This document shows positions 27,001 through 33,980 of a stretch of 64,000 bases of DNA, one piece after another. The position numbers and the translations under genes were made by a program. The DNA is taken from contig NZ_VBSL01000005.1 of the NCBI RefSeq assembly GCF_006149005.1, forward strand, positions 496,338 to 560,337. The letters are read 5' to 3'. Under the pieces are notes generated by a model, which worked only from the letters and a program-made list of their open reading frames with translations, made no database searches and was not told the DNA's origin. Source of the stretch: Larkinella sp. C7. GTDB lineage: Bacteria > Bacteroidota > Bacteroidia > Cytophagales > Spirosomataceae. Numbering within the stretch: the stretch's first letter is position 1; each line of letters begins with the position of its first letter.

Positions 27001-29456
27001 CGGCCACGTTGTCGATCGTGATTCACAACAACCTGAATGTCTACGACGGTTATCTGGATAAAGTCCGCTGCGACAGCATTACGGGCTGGGCCTGGAACCG
27101 GGACCGGCCCAATTATGCCGTAACGATTGAGTTTCTGGAAGGGCCGACGGTGGAAACCGCCAGTCTTGTAGGGACGGTGGTAGCTGATGTTTTCCGGCAG
27201 GATTTGAAAAATGCGGGGAAAGGGAATGGCGCACACGGGTACCGGTTCAAGGTTCCGGAGAGTTTGAAAGATAACCAGACACACACGATCTGGGGCCGGG
27301 CCGAGGGCATTTATACCCTGAAATGGTCGCCCAAAACCCTGACCTGCGAAAGCACAGGAACACCCCCGCCTGCCAATATGCCGCCGGTTGCCCCTTCGAT
27401 CGCTTCACTGGAACTGACCAACGGGCAATCGTTTTCAACCACGCTGGCTCCTTTTACCGACGCCGATAGCGACCCGCTGACCTACAGCCTGACGGGTTCG
27501 ATACCGGGTCTGGGATTCAATACGGCCACCCGCGTGTTGAGTGGCACGCCAACCACCAGCGGAACGTTCAGTTTAACGTATGCCGCCAACGACGGAACCG
27601 CATCGGTCGCGACAACGGTCAACGTGGTTGTCGCCAGTCCGCCAGTCGTGAATCAGCCGCCGGTAGCCCCATCGCCCATTTCGGTTTCGGCCACAATCGG
27701 GCAACTCTACACCACCACGCTGGCCCCGTTTACAGACCCTGAAAATGACGCATTGACGTATGCCCTGTCGGGAACCGTACCCGGTTTGGGATTCAATGCC
27801 TCTACCCGGGTTTTGAGCGGTACGCCCACCACCGCCGGGACGTTTAGCCTGACCTATACCGCAACGGACGCCCAAAATCTGGATGAACAAGTCGAGGTGA
27901 CAGTGACGGTTTCGAATACGGCGACCGCTCCTGCGTTGAGTCTGGCGGGCTACGACGGGTATCTATCGACGGTCAACTGCGATATTTTTTCAGGTTGGGT
28001 ATGGCACCGGGATAGACCGAATCTGCCACTTACGGTCGAGTTTCTGGACGGTCCGACGCTCGAAACCGCCCGGTTCGTTGACAAAATGGTTGCGGAAATC
28101 TTTCGGCAGGATTTAAAAAATGCCGGAAAAGGAAACGGGAATCACGGGTATGTCTTCATGGTTCCTCAAAGTCTGAAAGACAATCAGGCCCACAAAATCT
28201 GGGCGCGGGTGGAAGGTTCGGCTTATGTGTTGCGGCTGTCACCCAAGTCGTTGACCTGTGAAAGCACCACCACGCCCCCCACCACCACCAACCAGCCCCC
28301 CGTCGCACCTTCCATCGCGACGCTGGCGGCCACCGTGGGGCAAGGGTTCACCACCACGCTGGCTCCCTTTACCGATGCCGACAACAACCCGCTGACCTAC
28401 AGTGTTGCCGGAACGATTCCCGGCCTTACGTTCAATGCCTCGACCCGCATCCTGAACGGAACGCCAACGCAGGCTGGTTCTTTCAGTCTGACCTATTCGG
28501 CCAATGATGGCACCGCAACCGTTCCAATGACGGTTCGGATGACGGTTAGCAATGCAGCGCCAGCCAATCGTGCTCCGGTTGCGCCTTCAATAGCCCCCCT
28601 AACGGCCACAATTGGGCAGGCTTTCACGACGACGCTGGCGGCTTTCTCCGATCCCGAGAATGGGTCGTTGTCCTACGCTGTGACGGGTTTGCCGGCCTGG
28701 CTCGGTTTCAATCCCGGTACCCGCGTCCTGAGTGGTACTCCCAATGCCACCGGCACCCACACGCTGACCTACTCGGCGACGGATAACAAAAATGCCAAAA
28801 CCAATCTGACTGTGACGTTAACCGTCAATCCGGTTCCGGTTACCGGCAACTTCGAAGGGTATCTGGATGTGGTCAACTGCTCGACGTTCTCCGGCTGGAT
28901 CTGGAACCGGGACCGACCCAATGCCGTCGTCACGATTGAGTTTCTGGAAGGCAGCACACTCGCAACGGCGCAGGTGGCCGGAACGGTTTCGGCCGATATT
29001 TTCCGGCAGGATTTAAAAAATGCCGGGAAGGGAAACGGCATTCACGGCTACGCATTTACCGTACCGCAGAACCTGAAAAACAACCAGACCCGCACCGTCT
29101 GGGGTCGGGTCCAGGGCGGAAGTTACATTCTGATCTGGTCGCCCAAAACCATCAACTGCGCTCCCGGCCAACGGATTGGAGCGGGAGCCGACAACGAATC
29201 GATTTCGGGACTATTCCTGACGCCAAACCCTACCACCGGACGGGTAACGGCCCGCTTCCAGTTGGCCGAAAATGAAAAAGCCCGGCTGCGTGTGACGGAC
29301 TTATACGGCCGAACGCTGCACCAGCAGGATGTGTTGGGAACCGGGCGACCGCAGGAAGAAACCGTCGACCTCAGTCAGAACGCGGTCGGCATGCATTTTA
29401 TTCACCTCAAAACCGATCAGAAAACGGTGAGCGGACGGGTGCTTTTACACCGGTGA
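24006..29456 (+). CDS. Modular GH78 alpha-L-rhamnosidase with Ig-like and GWxW modules and T9SS sorting domain
   Basis: From ATG 24006 the protein is 1816 residues with a signal peptide ending PALAQ. Residues about 20-870 are a bacterial alpha-L-rhamnosidase: N-terminal beta domains (TAYISGVGLYELSLNGRKVGD), then the (alpha/alpha)6 catalytic barrel (TDCPQRDERQGWLGDR, DGGIPDIVPSYW, TTWELWNG) and a C-terminal beta domain. After that come five He_PIG/cadherin-like Ig domains (FTDPEGG..., LSGTPTTAGT) interleaved with three copies of a roughly 100-residue module at about 1012-1115, 1315-1418 and 1616-1718. Each copy has GYL...C...GW.W.RDRPN and FRQDLKNAGKGNG. The last 80 residues (LFLTPNPTTGRV ... 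GRVLLHR) are a type IX secretion sorting domain. The enzyme is probably displayed on the cell surface to remove rhamnose from plant or bacterial polysaccharides. A TTG at 23958 is an unlikely start. Confidence 0.93.
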   Translation: MNWILYGLVLCLSFPALAQRSITISDLHTENLTNPEGITASSPRLSWILTSNQRNLKQDKYQILVASTLEKLNRNEGDLWNSGLVTSDRSQWVAYAGQTLTSRQNCFWKVKIRSKDGVESNWSSPARWSMGLLQTADWTAQWIGLEQAFEWDAPKAVNTRLSARYFRKQATLSKPIKQATAYISGVGLYELSLNGRKVGDAVLAPGPTEYDKRVLYNTLDVTTYLQSGDNAFGVTLGNGRYFAMRVGQPKVPATTHYGYPKLRLQIEVTYTDGTTETIVSDNTWKVTADGPIRANNEFDGEEYDATRELSGWDQTGYNADNWLTAATVNAPASRLESQTNPPIRVIQTLTPVAVQQPEPGKYVFDLGQNMVGWARLKVQGARGTQVTLRFAENIKSDGTLMVDNLRTAEAKDIYTLKGGGEETWEPRFTYHGFRYVEVSGFPGTPTTQSLEGRVVHDDLPQTGTLTTSNDLLNRIYSNALWSVRGNYRGIPTDCPQRDERQGWLGDRTTVSTGESFMYGNQSLYAKWLDDIESAQKPDGGIPDIVPSYWKYATPSVTWPSAYVLVANMLYEQFGDDEPIRKHYASMKRWVTYLEKYSTNYIQQADEYGDWALPPESMYLTKTEDPTRRTDGTLMNTAYYFYVLKQMERFAVMTGNEADRAAFSSRAALVRTAFNQKFLNPLTNQYDNNTVTANLVALACGLVPDELRSAVFNQITAVIEGRFNGHISTGVVGTQWLMRTLTANGRPDLAMRLATNTAYPSWGYMVQNGATTTWELWNGNKAPAFMNSGNHVMLLGDLPIWLYENLAGIKSGEAGFKSIVMRPVPSGDLSRVNSTFASAYGTIASDWTVTNQQFRWKITVPGNTTALVSIPADNLASVREGNQPAENATGVTFLRMEDGRALFQVGSGSYDFLSAPGNYENRPPVAPGFSPPSGVVSKSYTYTVPAFTDPEGGTVTHALSGTIAGLNFNPTTRLLSGTPTTAGTYPLVVEATDTEGASTTATLSIVIHNNLNVYDGYLDKVRCDSITGWAWNRDRPNYAVTIEFLEGPTVETASLVGTVVADVFRQDLKNAGKGNGAHGYRFKVPESLKDNQTHTIWGRAEGIYTLKWSPKTLTCESTGTPPPANMPPVAPSIASLELTNGQSFSTTLAPFTDADSDPLTYSLTGSIPGLGFNTATRVLSGTPTTSGTFSLTYAANDGTASVATTVNVVVASPPVVNQPPVAPSPISVSATIGQLYTTTLAPFTDPENDALTYALSGTVPGLGFNASTRVLSGTPTTAGTFSLTYTATDAQNLDEQVEVTVTVSNTATAPALSLAGYDGYLSTVNCDIFSGWVWHRDRPNLPLTVEFLDGPTLETARFVDKMVAEIFRQDLKNAGKGNGNHGYVFMVPQSLKDNQAHKIWARVEGSAYVLRLSPKSLTCESTTTPPTTTNQPPVAPSIATLAATVGQGFTTTLAPFTDADNNPLTYSVAGTIPGLTFNASTRILNGTPTQAGSFSLTYSANDGTATVPMTVRMTVSNAAPANRAPVAPSIAPLTATIGQAFTTTLAAFSDPENGSLSYAVTGLPAWLGFNPGTRVLSGTPNATGTHTLTYSATDNKNAKTNLTVTLTVNPVPVTGNFEGYLDVVNCSTFSGWIWNRDRPNAVVTIEFLEGSTLATAQVAGTVSADIFRQDLKNAGKGNGIHGYAFTVPQNLKNNQTRTVWGRVQGGSYILIWSPKTINCAPGQRIGAGADNESISGLFLTPNPTTGRVTARFQLAENEKARLRVTDLYGRTLHQQDVLGTGRPQEETVDLSQNAVGMHFIHLKTDQKTVSGRVLLHR

Positions 29457-29651
29457 GGCCTTGGAACCGGCCTGTCCAATCGACACGCCGGTTCCGGGTT
29501 CCGTATCGTCATCGTCGGGTTCGAGCGAATCGGTCTCGTCTTCCTGGGGCGAATCGGCGGGGTTCATCAACTCGGGTTTCATTTCCAGGCCAATGGCATC
29601 CCGGTGGATTTCTTCGTCGGTTTTCGGCAGTGCAGAATCCTGATTGTTCAT
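29445..29651 (-). CDS. Small acidic protein of unknown function
   Basis: This 68-residue protein (MNNQDSALPKTDEEIHRDAIG...) is rich in Asp, Glu and Pro, with an EPDDDDTEPG run and no hydrophobic core. It is probably intrinsically disordered and cytosolic. Its composition and ATG start look like a real short gene, not an antisense shadow. Its 3' end overlaps the rhamnosidase stop by 12 nt. I do not recognise a function. Confidence 0.6.
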   Translation of the reverse strand: MNNQDSALPKTDEEIHRDAIGLEMKPELMNPADSPQEDETDSLEPDDDDTEPGTGVSIGQAGSKASPV

Positions 29652-29821
29652 GGGGTCAGATTGTGGTGATTGTTCAGGAAGTAACCCTCCCCCGCCCGGA
29701 ATGTTTGCGTGTTTTTCCCCGGCAGTGCATTTTCTGTCCTCTCAAGCCCGTTTTGTAACGAATCGTTGCGTAAAAACCGTGCTTCATAAAACCTCAGCGC
29801 GTCGGCATTCGTTATATATGT

Positions 29822-30757
29822 ATGAAGTTATTTTTGCGCGTCCTCCGTTGGACTTTACTCATCATTGTTATATTATGTGCCGGCTTATTAACCGCAGCCC
29901 ATTGGGTCGAATCGCGGGACAGTGACGAAGAACTGGCCGAAGCATTCCGCAATAACCCCGTTCAGACCGCGGTGCATCGGTACAAAATCAAAGACCGAAC
30001 CATCCGCTATCTGGAAACTGACGAGGCTGGTCAGGACACCCTACCCGTTGTTCTTTTTGTGCATGGGGCACCGAGTTCGCTGTCTTTTTTTAAGAAATTT
30101 TTCAAAGATACGACCCTGCTTAACCGCGCCCACCTGGTAGCGGTCGACCGGCCGGGCTACGGATATTCCGATTTTGGCCGCGTCGAAACGTCGATTGTCA
30201 AACAGGCCCAACTGCTTCAGCCCCTGATCGACCGGTACCGGAAATCGTCTTTTTTAATGCTGGTCGGATCGTCTTACGGCGGTTCGGTGGCCGCACGGCT
30301 GGCGATGAACAACCCTGATTTAGTCGATCAGGTAGTGTTTGTATCCTCCGCCCTGGGGCCGGGTCTGGAACGCACCTATCCCATTAGCCATTTCATCGAC
30401 AAACCGCCTTTGCGCTGGCTCATTCCTCCGCTCCTGCTGCTGGCCAACGACGAAAAACTGGCCCACCGCAAAGCATTGACCGAAATCCTGCCCGACTGGT
30501 CGAAAATCAAAGCCGGAGTGACGTTTCTGCACGGCCAGCGCGACGATCTGGTGTATCCGACGAATGTCTCGTTTGGGCGTTCCCACCTCGTCAACGCTCC
30601 GTCCAAAGAATTTCTGCTGCCGGAAAACCGCCATGACATCGTGTTCAACAAGCGGGAGTATATGACGGAGATTATTGTCAATATTCTGACGACCTACGCC
30701 CATTCGATCAAACCGGCGAAAGATCAGCCGAAAGAATACATGACCGCCAACCCCTGA
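29822..30757 (+). CDS. Membrane-anchored alpha/beta hydrolase
   Basis: This 311-residue protein begins with a hydrophobic segment (LLIIVILCAGLLTAA, about 11-27) acting as signal anchor. The alpha/beta hydrolase core follows: LFVHGAPSS (oxyanion hole), VDRPGYGYSD, the nucleophile elbow GSSYGGS and a C-terminal His in ENRHDIVF. It probably faces the periplasm. It ends 1 nt before the GH130 gene, so the two form an operon, perhaps deacylating a glycan or glycolipid handled by the phosphorylase. Substrate unknown. Confidence 0.88.
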   Translation: MKLFLRVLRWTLLIIVILCAGLLTAAHWVESRDSDEELAEAFRNNPVQTAVHRYKIKDRTIRYLETDEAGQDTLPVVLFVHGAPSSLSFFKKFFKDTTLLNRAHLVAVDRPGYGYSDFGRVETSIVKQAQLLQPLIDRYRKSSFLMLVGSSYGGSVAARLAMNNPDLVDQVVFVSSALGPGLERTYPISHFIDKPPLRWLIPPLLLLANDEKLAHRKALTEILPDWSKIKAGVTFLHGQRDDLVYPTNVSFGRSHLVNAPSKEFLLPENRHDIVFNKREYMTEIIVNILTTYAHSIKPAKDQPKEYMTANP

Positions 30758-30758
30758 G

Positions 30759-31787
30759 ATGAAAAACTATCAACTCCGCCGGTTGTCGGACCAACCCATT
30801 CTGACGGCCGCCGATGTCAAACCGTCACATCCGCAGTTTCAGGTGATGGGCGCCTTCAATCCGGCAGCCTGTCGGTTTGGCGATGAAATCCTGCTGCTGC
30901 TGCGCGTGGCCGAAGCCGTAGATCCCAAACCGGGTTTCATTCAGGTGCCGGTGGTTCAGCAACAGGCGGGCCTTTTTCAATTGGTGATCAAAACCTTTCC
31001 TGAACCCGAGGGCGATTACGATCCGCGCGTCGTTCAAATTGACGATCAGGCCTATCTGACCTCGTTGAGTCATTTGCGACTGGCCCGGAGTAAAGACGGC
31101 ATTCACTTTACGGTGGATGAGAAACCGTTTATTTTCCCGGAACAGACCGACGAATCGTTCGGCGTGGAAGACGCCCGGATTACGTTTCTGGACGGCCAGT
31201 ATTGGATTACCTACACGGCGGTTTCGGAAAACGGTCCCGGTGTGGGCCTGATTCTGACGAAAGATTTCGTGACGTTTGAACGGAAAGGCATGATTATCCC
31301 GCCACCGAACAAGGACGCCTGTCTGTTTCCGCAGAAAATCAACGGTTTATATTACATGCTGCACCGACCGATGGTTTCGGATATCGGAAAACCGTCGGTC
31401 TGGCTGGCGCAGTCGCCGGACGGCGTCCATTGGGGCGACCACCGGTTTTTGTTCGGAGCCGCCGGAACGCCCTGGGAACACCTCAAAATCGGCGCCGGGC
31501 CCGAACCGCTGCTCACTGACGAAGGCTGGCTGGTTTGCTACCACGGTGCCAGCGTCGACCACGCCTATTCCCTCTCCCTGGCCCTTCTCGACCGCAATGA
31601 CCCTACCCGCGTTCTCGACCGCTCAACCCAACCCTTGATGGTTCCCGAACTGGAGTGGGAAAAAACCGGTTTTTTCCCGAATGTCGTGTTCACCAACGGC
31701 TGGGTCCAGATGCCCGACGGCCGGATTCTGGTGTATTACGGCGCAGCCGATTATTGCGTGGGGGTGGCGGAACTGGTCACGGATTAG
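30759..31787 (+). CDS. GH130-family glycoside phosphorylase/hydrolase
   Basis: This 342-residue five-bladed propeller protein has GH130 signatures: MGAFNPA, YDPRVV, VEDARIT, KDACLFP, PWEHLKIGAGPEP and YYGAAD. GH130 enzymes phosphorolyse or hydrolyse beta-mannosides or related sugars. The catalytic Asp is expected in the EDARI blade. There is no signal peptide, so it acts in the cytosol. It follows the hydrolase gene by 1 nt and overlaps the convergent MFS gene by 4 nt. Confidence 0.9.
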   Translation: MKNYQLRRLSDQPILTAADVKPSHPQFQVMGAFNPAACRFGDEILLLLRVAEAVDPKPGFIQVPVVQQQAGLFQLVIKTFPEPEGDYDPRVVQIDDQAYLTSLSHLRLARSKDGIHFTVDEKPFIFPEQTDESFGVEDARITFLDGQYWITYTAVSENGPGVGLILTKDFVTFERKGMIIPPPNKDACLFPQKINGLYYMLHRPMVSDIGKPSVWLAQSPDGVHWGDHRFLFGAAGTPWEHLKIGAGPEPLLTDEGWLVCYHGASVDHAYSLSLALLDRNDPTRVLDRSTQPLMVPELEWEKTGFFPNVVFTNGWVQMPDGRILVYYGAADYCVGVAELVTD

Positions 31788-33067
31788 CGGGTTGGCACCG
31801 GTTGCCCGCCCACTACGGACGAGCCTTTTGCTGCTTCAGCCGCTTGTTTCCTTACGACATACTGGTTGATGAAATACATCATCACAATTGTTATCGCCAT
31901 CGTTACGGCTACAATATAACCCAGCATATCGTACCGCTCCAGCGAACCATCCTTGCCCTGCACCACAATCAGTCCGGCAATCAGAGACGCAATACCGCCC
32001 GAAATTTGCTGCACCGATGCGTTGATGCCCATGTAAGCCCCGCGATCCTGCGGGTCGGGAATGCCTGAAACCAGGGCCGAGGACGAAACCATCCGGGCCG
32101 AAATCCCGGCAAACAGCAGCACGTTGATGACCATGATCTGCCAGAGGGGTGTTATGCCCAGGTTGCAATAGACGATGACGACCACCATTCCCCAGATTGA
32201 CGCGTACGTAAACAGGGGAAATTTGCCGATTTTGTCGCTCAGCCGTCCCGCAAAAGGGCCGATGATCATGGCCGAAATGCCGGTGACCATGTAGATCAGC
32301 GGCAGGTCGGTTTGCGGAATGCCCAGGTTATGAATGGCGAAGGCACTCCCGAACGGCATGAGCATAAAACCACCCGTGGCCAGAAGCGCCGTGCTGGCAA
32401 AACCGCGCAGGTAGCTCGAACGGGAAACCGTGTGCTGGAGATGCTGGAACGGATTCCGCTCCGATTTTATCGCCAGATGGGCGGTGATTGGTTTCATGTA
32501 AACGACAATCGCCAGCCCGGCCACCACACTAACGCCCACAATCAGCAGGAAAGGCGAATGCCAGCCCAGCGTATTGGCCAGATACAAGCCCACCGGAATG
32601 CCCAGCACCTGACTGGCCGCAAACGCTGATTGCACGACGCCCATCACCCGGCCCCGCATCTGAAAGGAAAACAGGTCGGTGATGATCGCAAATCCAATCG
32701 ATCCGATGACGCCCCCGAAAATCCCGGTGACGATGCGGGCCATGAGCAGAAAATGATAGTCCGGGGCAATTCCACACAGGAGCGTACCCAAAACAAACCC
32801 GGTGTAAAAGAAGAGCAGCAGTTTTTTCCGGTCGTAGCGGTCGGCAAACCCGGCGGTCAGCAAACCGGCAATTCCGGCACTGAAGGCGTAGGCCGACACC
32901 ACCCAACCGAACTGGGCCGTCGTTATGTTCAATTCCATCATCAGTTGGGCGCCCAGGGGCGAGAGCACCATAAAATCGAGAATCACCGTAAACTGGATGA
33001 AGGCCAGCATCGCAATGATGGCTTTTTCGTAGGTCGTAAAAGGCGTTGTTGGTTGGGCCGTAGTCAT
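31784..33067 (-). CDS. MFS-family efflux transporter
   Basis: This 427-residue protein has twelve hydrophobic segments and MFS signatures: FADRYDRKKLLLFFYTG in the loop between helices 2 and 3, ARIVTGIFGGVIGSIGFAI in helix 4, and the motif-C-like AASQVLGIPVGLYLA in helix 5. It resembles drug/proton antiporters of the Bcr/AraJ type. A TetR-type gene 92 nt upstream on the same strand probably represses it, as in many drug-efflux units. The substrate cannot be predicted. Confidence 0.9.
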   Translation of the reverse strand: MTTAQPTTPFTTYEKAIIAMLAFIQFTVILDFMVLSPLGAQLMMELNITTAQFGWVVSAYAFSAGIAGLLTAGFADRYDRKKLLLFFYTGFVLGTLLCGIAPDYHFLLMARIVTGIFGGVIGSIGFAIITDLFSFQMRGRVMGVVQSAFAASQVLGIPVGLYLANTLGWHSPFLLIVGVSVVAGLAIVVYMKPITAHLAIKSERNPFQHLQHTVSRSSYLRGFASTALLATGGFMLMPFGSAFAIHNLGIPQTDLPLIYMVTGISAMIIGPFAGRLSDKIGKFPLFTYASIWGMVVVIVYCNLGITPLWQIMVINVLLFAGISARMVSSSALVSGIPDPQDRGAYMGINASVQQISGGIASLIAGLIVVQGKDGSLERYDMLGYIVAVTMAITIVMMYFINQYVVRKQAAEAAKGSSVVGGQPVPTR

Positions 33068-33159
33068 ATCGTTTGATTTCGAGGGTAATGTAGTCTTCTG
33101 AGGTTAATTCAGGATTAAATCCGGTTGCGGTTTTCCCTTCATTTCGGTAGTGTAAGCAA

Positions 33160-33753
33160 TCAGGGCTTCAGGGCTTTCAGAACCAGTTCCAGTGTTTTTT
33201 CCAGCGTTTTTTCATCAAGCACAAACTTTCCCCAGCCCGGCATACCGGTTTTGGATTGATGGAATTTAATCAGTTGATACAAAGGCGCATAAGCAACCGA
33301 CCAATAGACTTCAAGTGGTAGTTGGATCAGCTCCTTTCGCTCGATGGCATTCAGCACAAACGTTTTCATGGCTACCGAAAATGGATTCCGGGCGTCGCCC
33401 TGAAATTTTTCGTGGAACGGTGAATGGCGCATCTGCTCCATAAAATGCATCCGCATGGGGTATTTCAAGCAGTACCGGGCGCGGTTCATCCACTGCACGC
33501 GCATGCCCTCCTCGAAATGCATCCCGGGATCAAAACCGGCGAGCGTTTCGGCGCTCATGGCCAGCATTTCCTCGTAATAAATTTGCCGGATCAGGTCTTC
33601 CCGATCTTGAAAATAGATGTAGATTGTGGCCGGTGACACCCCCGCAGCCTTTGCCAGTTTCTGCATACTCAGGCCGTCGAATCCCTCCCGCACAATCATC
33701 TCGATGGCTTTCTCGCGAATGGTCCGCTCTTTCGTTTCGTCTCGTAACCGCAT
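33160..33753 (-). CDS. TetR/AcrR-family transcriptional regulator
   Basis: From ATG 33753 this is 197 residues (a GTG at 33762 would add three). The N-terminal TetR helix-turn-helix lies at about residues 8-55: TIREKAIEMIVREGFDGLSMQKLAKAAGVS, then PATIYIYFQDREDLIRQIY. The C-terminal ligand/dimer domain is helical, with FMEQMRHSPF. It sits just upstream of the MFS exporter in the same direction, which suggests drug-responsive repression of both. An imperfect palindrome overlaps its own start region. Confidence 0.92.
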   Translation of the reverse strand: MRLRDETKERTIREKAIEMIVREGFDGLSMQKLAKAAGVSPATIYIYFQDREDLIRQIYYEEMLAMSAETLAGFDPGMHFEEGMRVQWMNRARYCLKYPMRMHFMEQMRHSPFHEKFQGDARNPFSVAMKTFVLNAIERKELIQLPLEVYWSVAYAPLYQLIKFHQSKTGMPGWGKFVLDEKTLEKTLELVLKALKP

Positions 33754-33764
33754 AATGGACACAA

Positions 33765-33788
33765 AAATAAACGAACGTTCTTTTATTT
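33765..33788. promoter_or_regulatory. Candidate TetR autoregulatory operator
   Basis: A 24-bp imperfect palindrome centred on GAACGTTC has 12-base half-sites (AAATAAACGAAC and its inverse) agreeing at 11 of 12 positions. It begins 12 nt upstream of the regulator ATG. A minus-strand TATTTTTG box (33762-33769), matching TAnnTTTG, overlaps it. The size and position fit a TetR operator. Confidence 0.55.
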
Positions 33789-33857
33789 AAAAATGGATTG
33801 GTATTTTTTTATACGGGTCTAAACAGGAGTCCAAATGCCCGGCTTCTAACCCCGTCC

Positions 33858-33881
33858 AAAAAAGCCCAACGGGCTTTTCTG
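33858..33881 (+). terminator. Small hairpin before the S9 peptidase gene
   Basis: AAAAGCCC-AAC-GGGCTTTT forms a short stem with A/T flanks, readable as a weak terminator on either strand. It lies about 100 nt upstream of the peptidase start. Confidence 0.35.
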
Positions 33882-33980
33882 GAGCACTGCGTCCTGTGTT
33901 GCATTAAAGGAACAGGGTGGGTTTTCGCTTGTTTTGACCGGTTTTTGCTTAATTTAGTACGCTGTTAACCCACTCGAACC

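Noticed and set aside
27043-29160. The repeated DNA in the rhamnosidase as an inserted mobile element or CRISPR-like array.
   Set aside because: The repeats are in frame, keep protein-level conservation with synonymous differences, and are separated by coding Ig domains.
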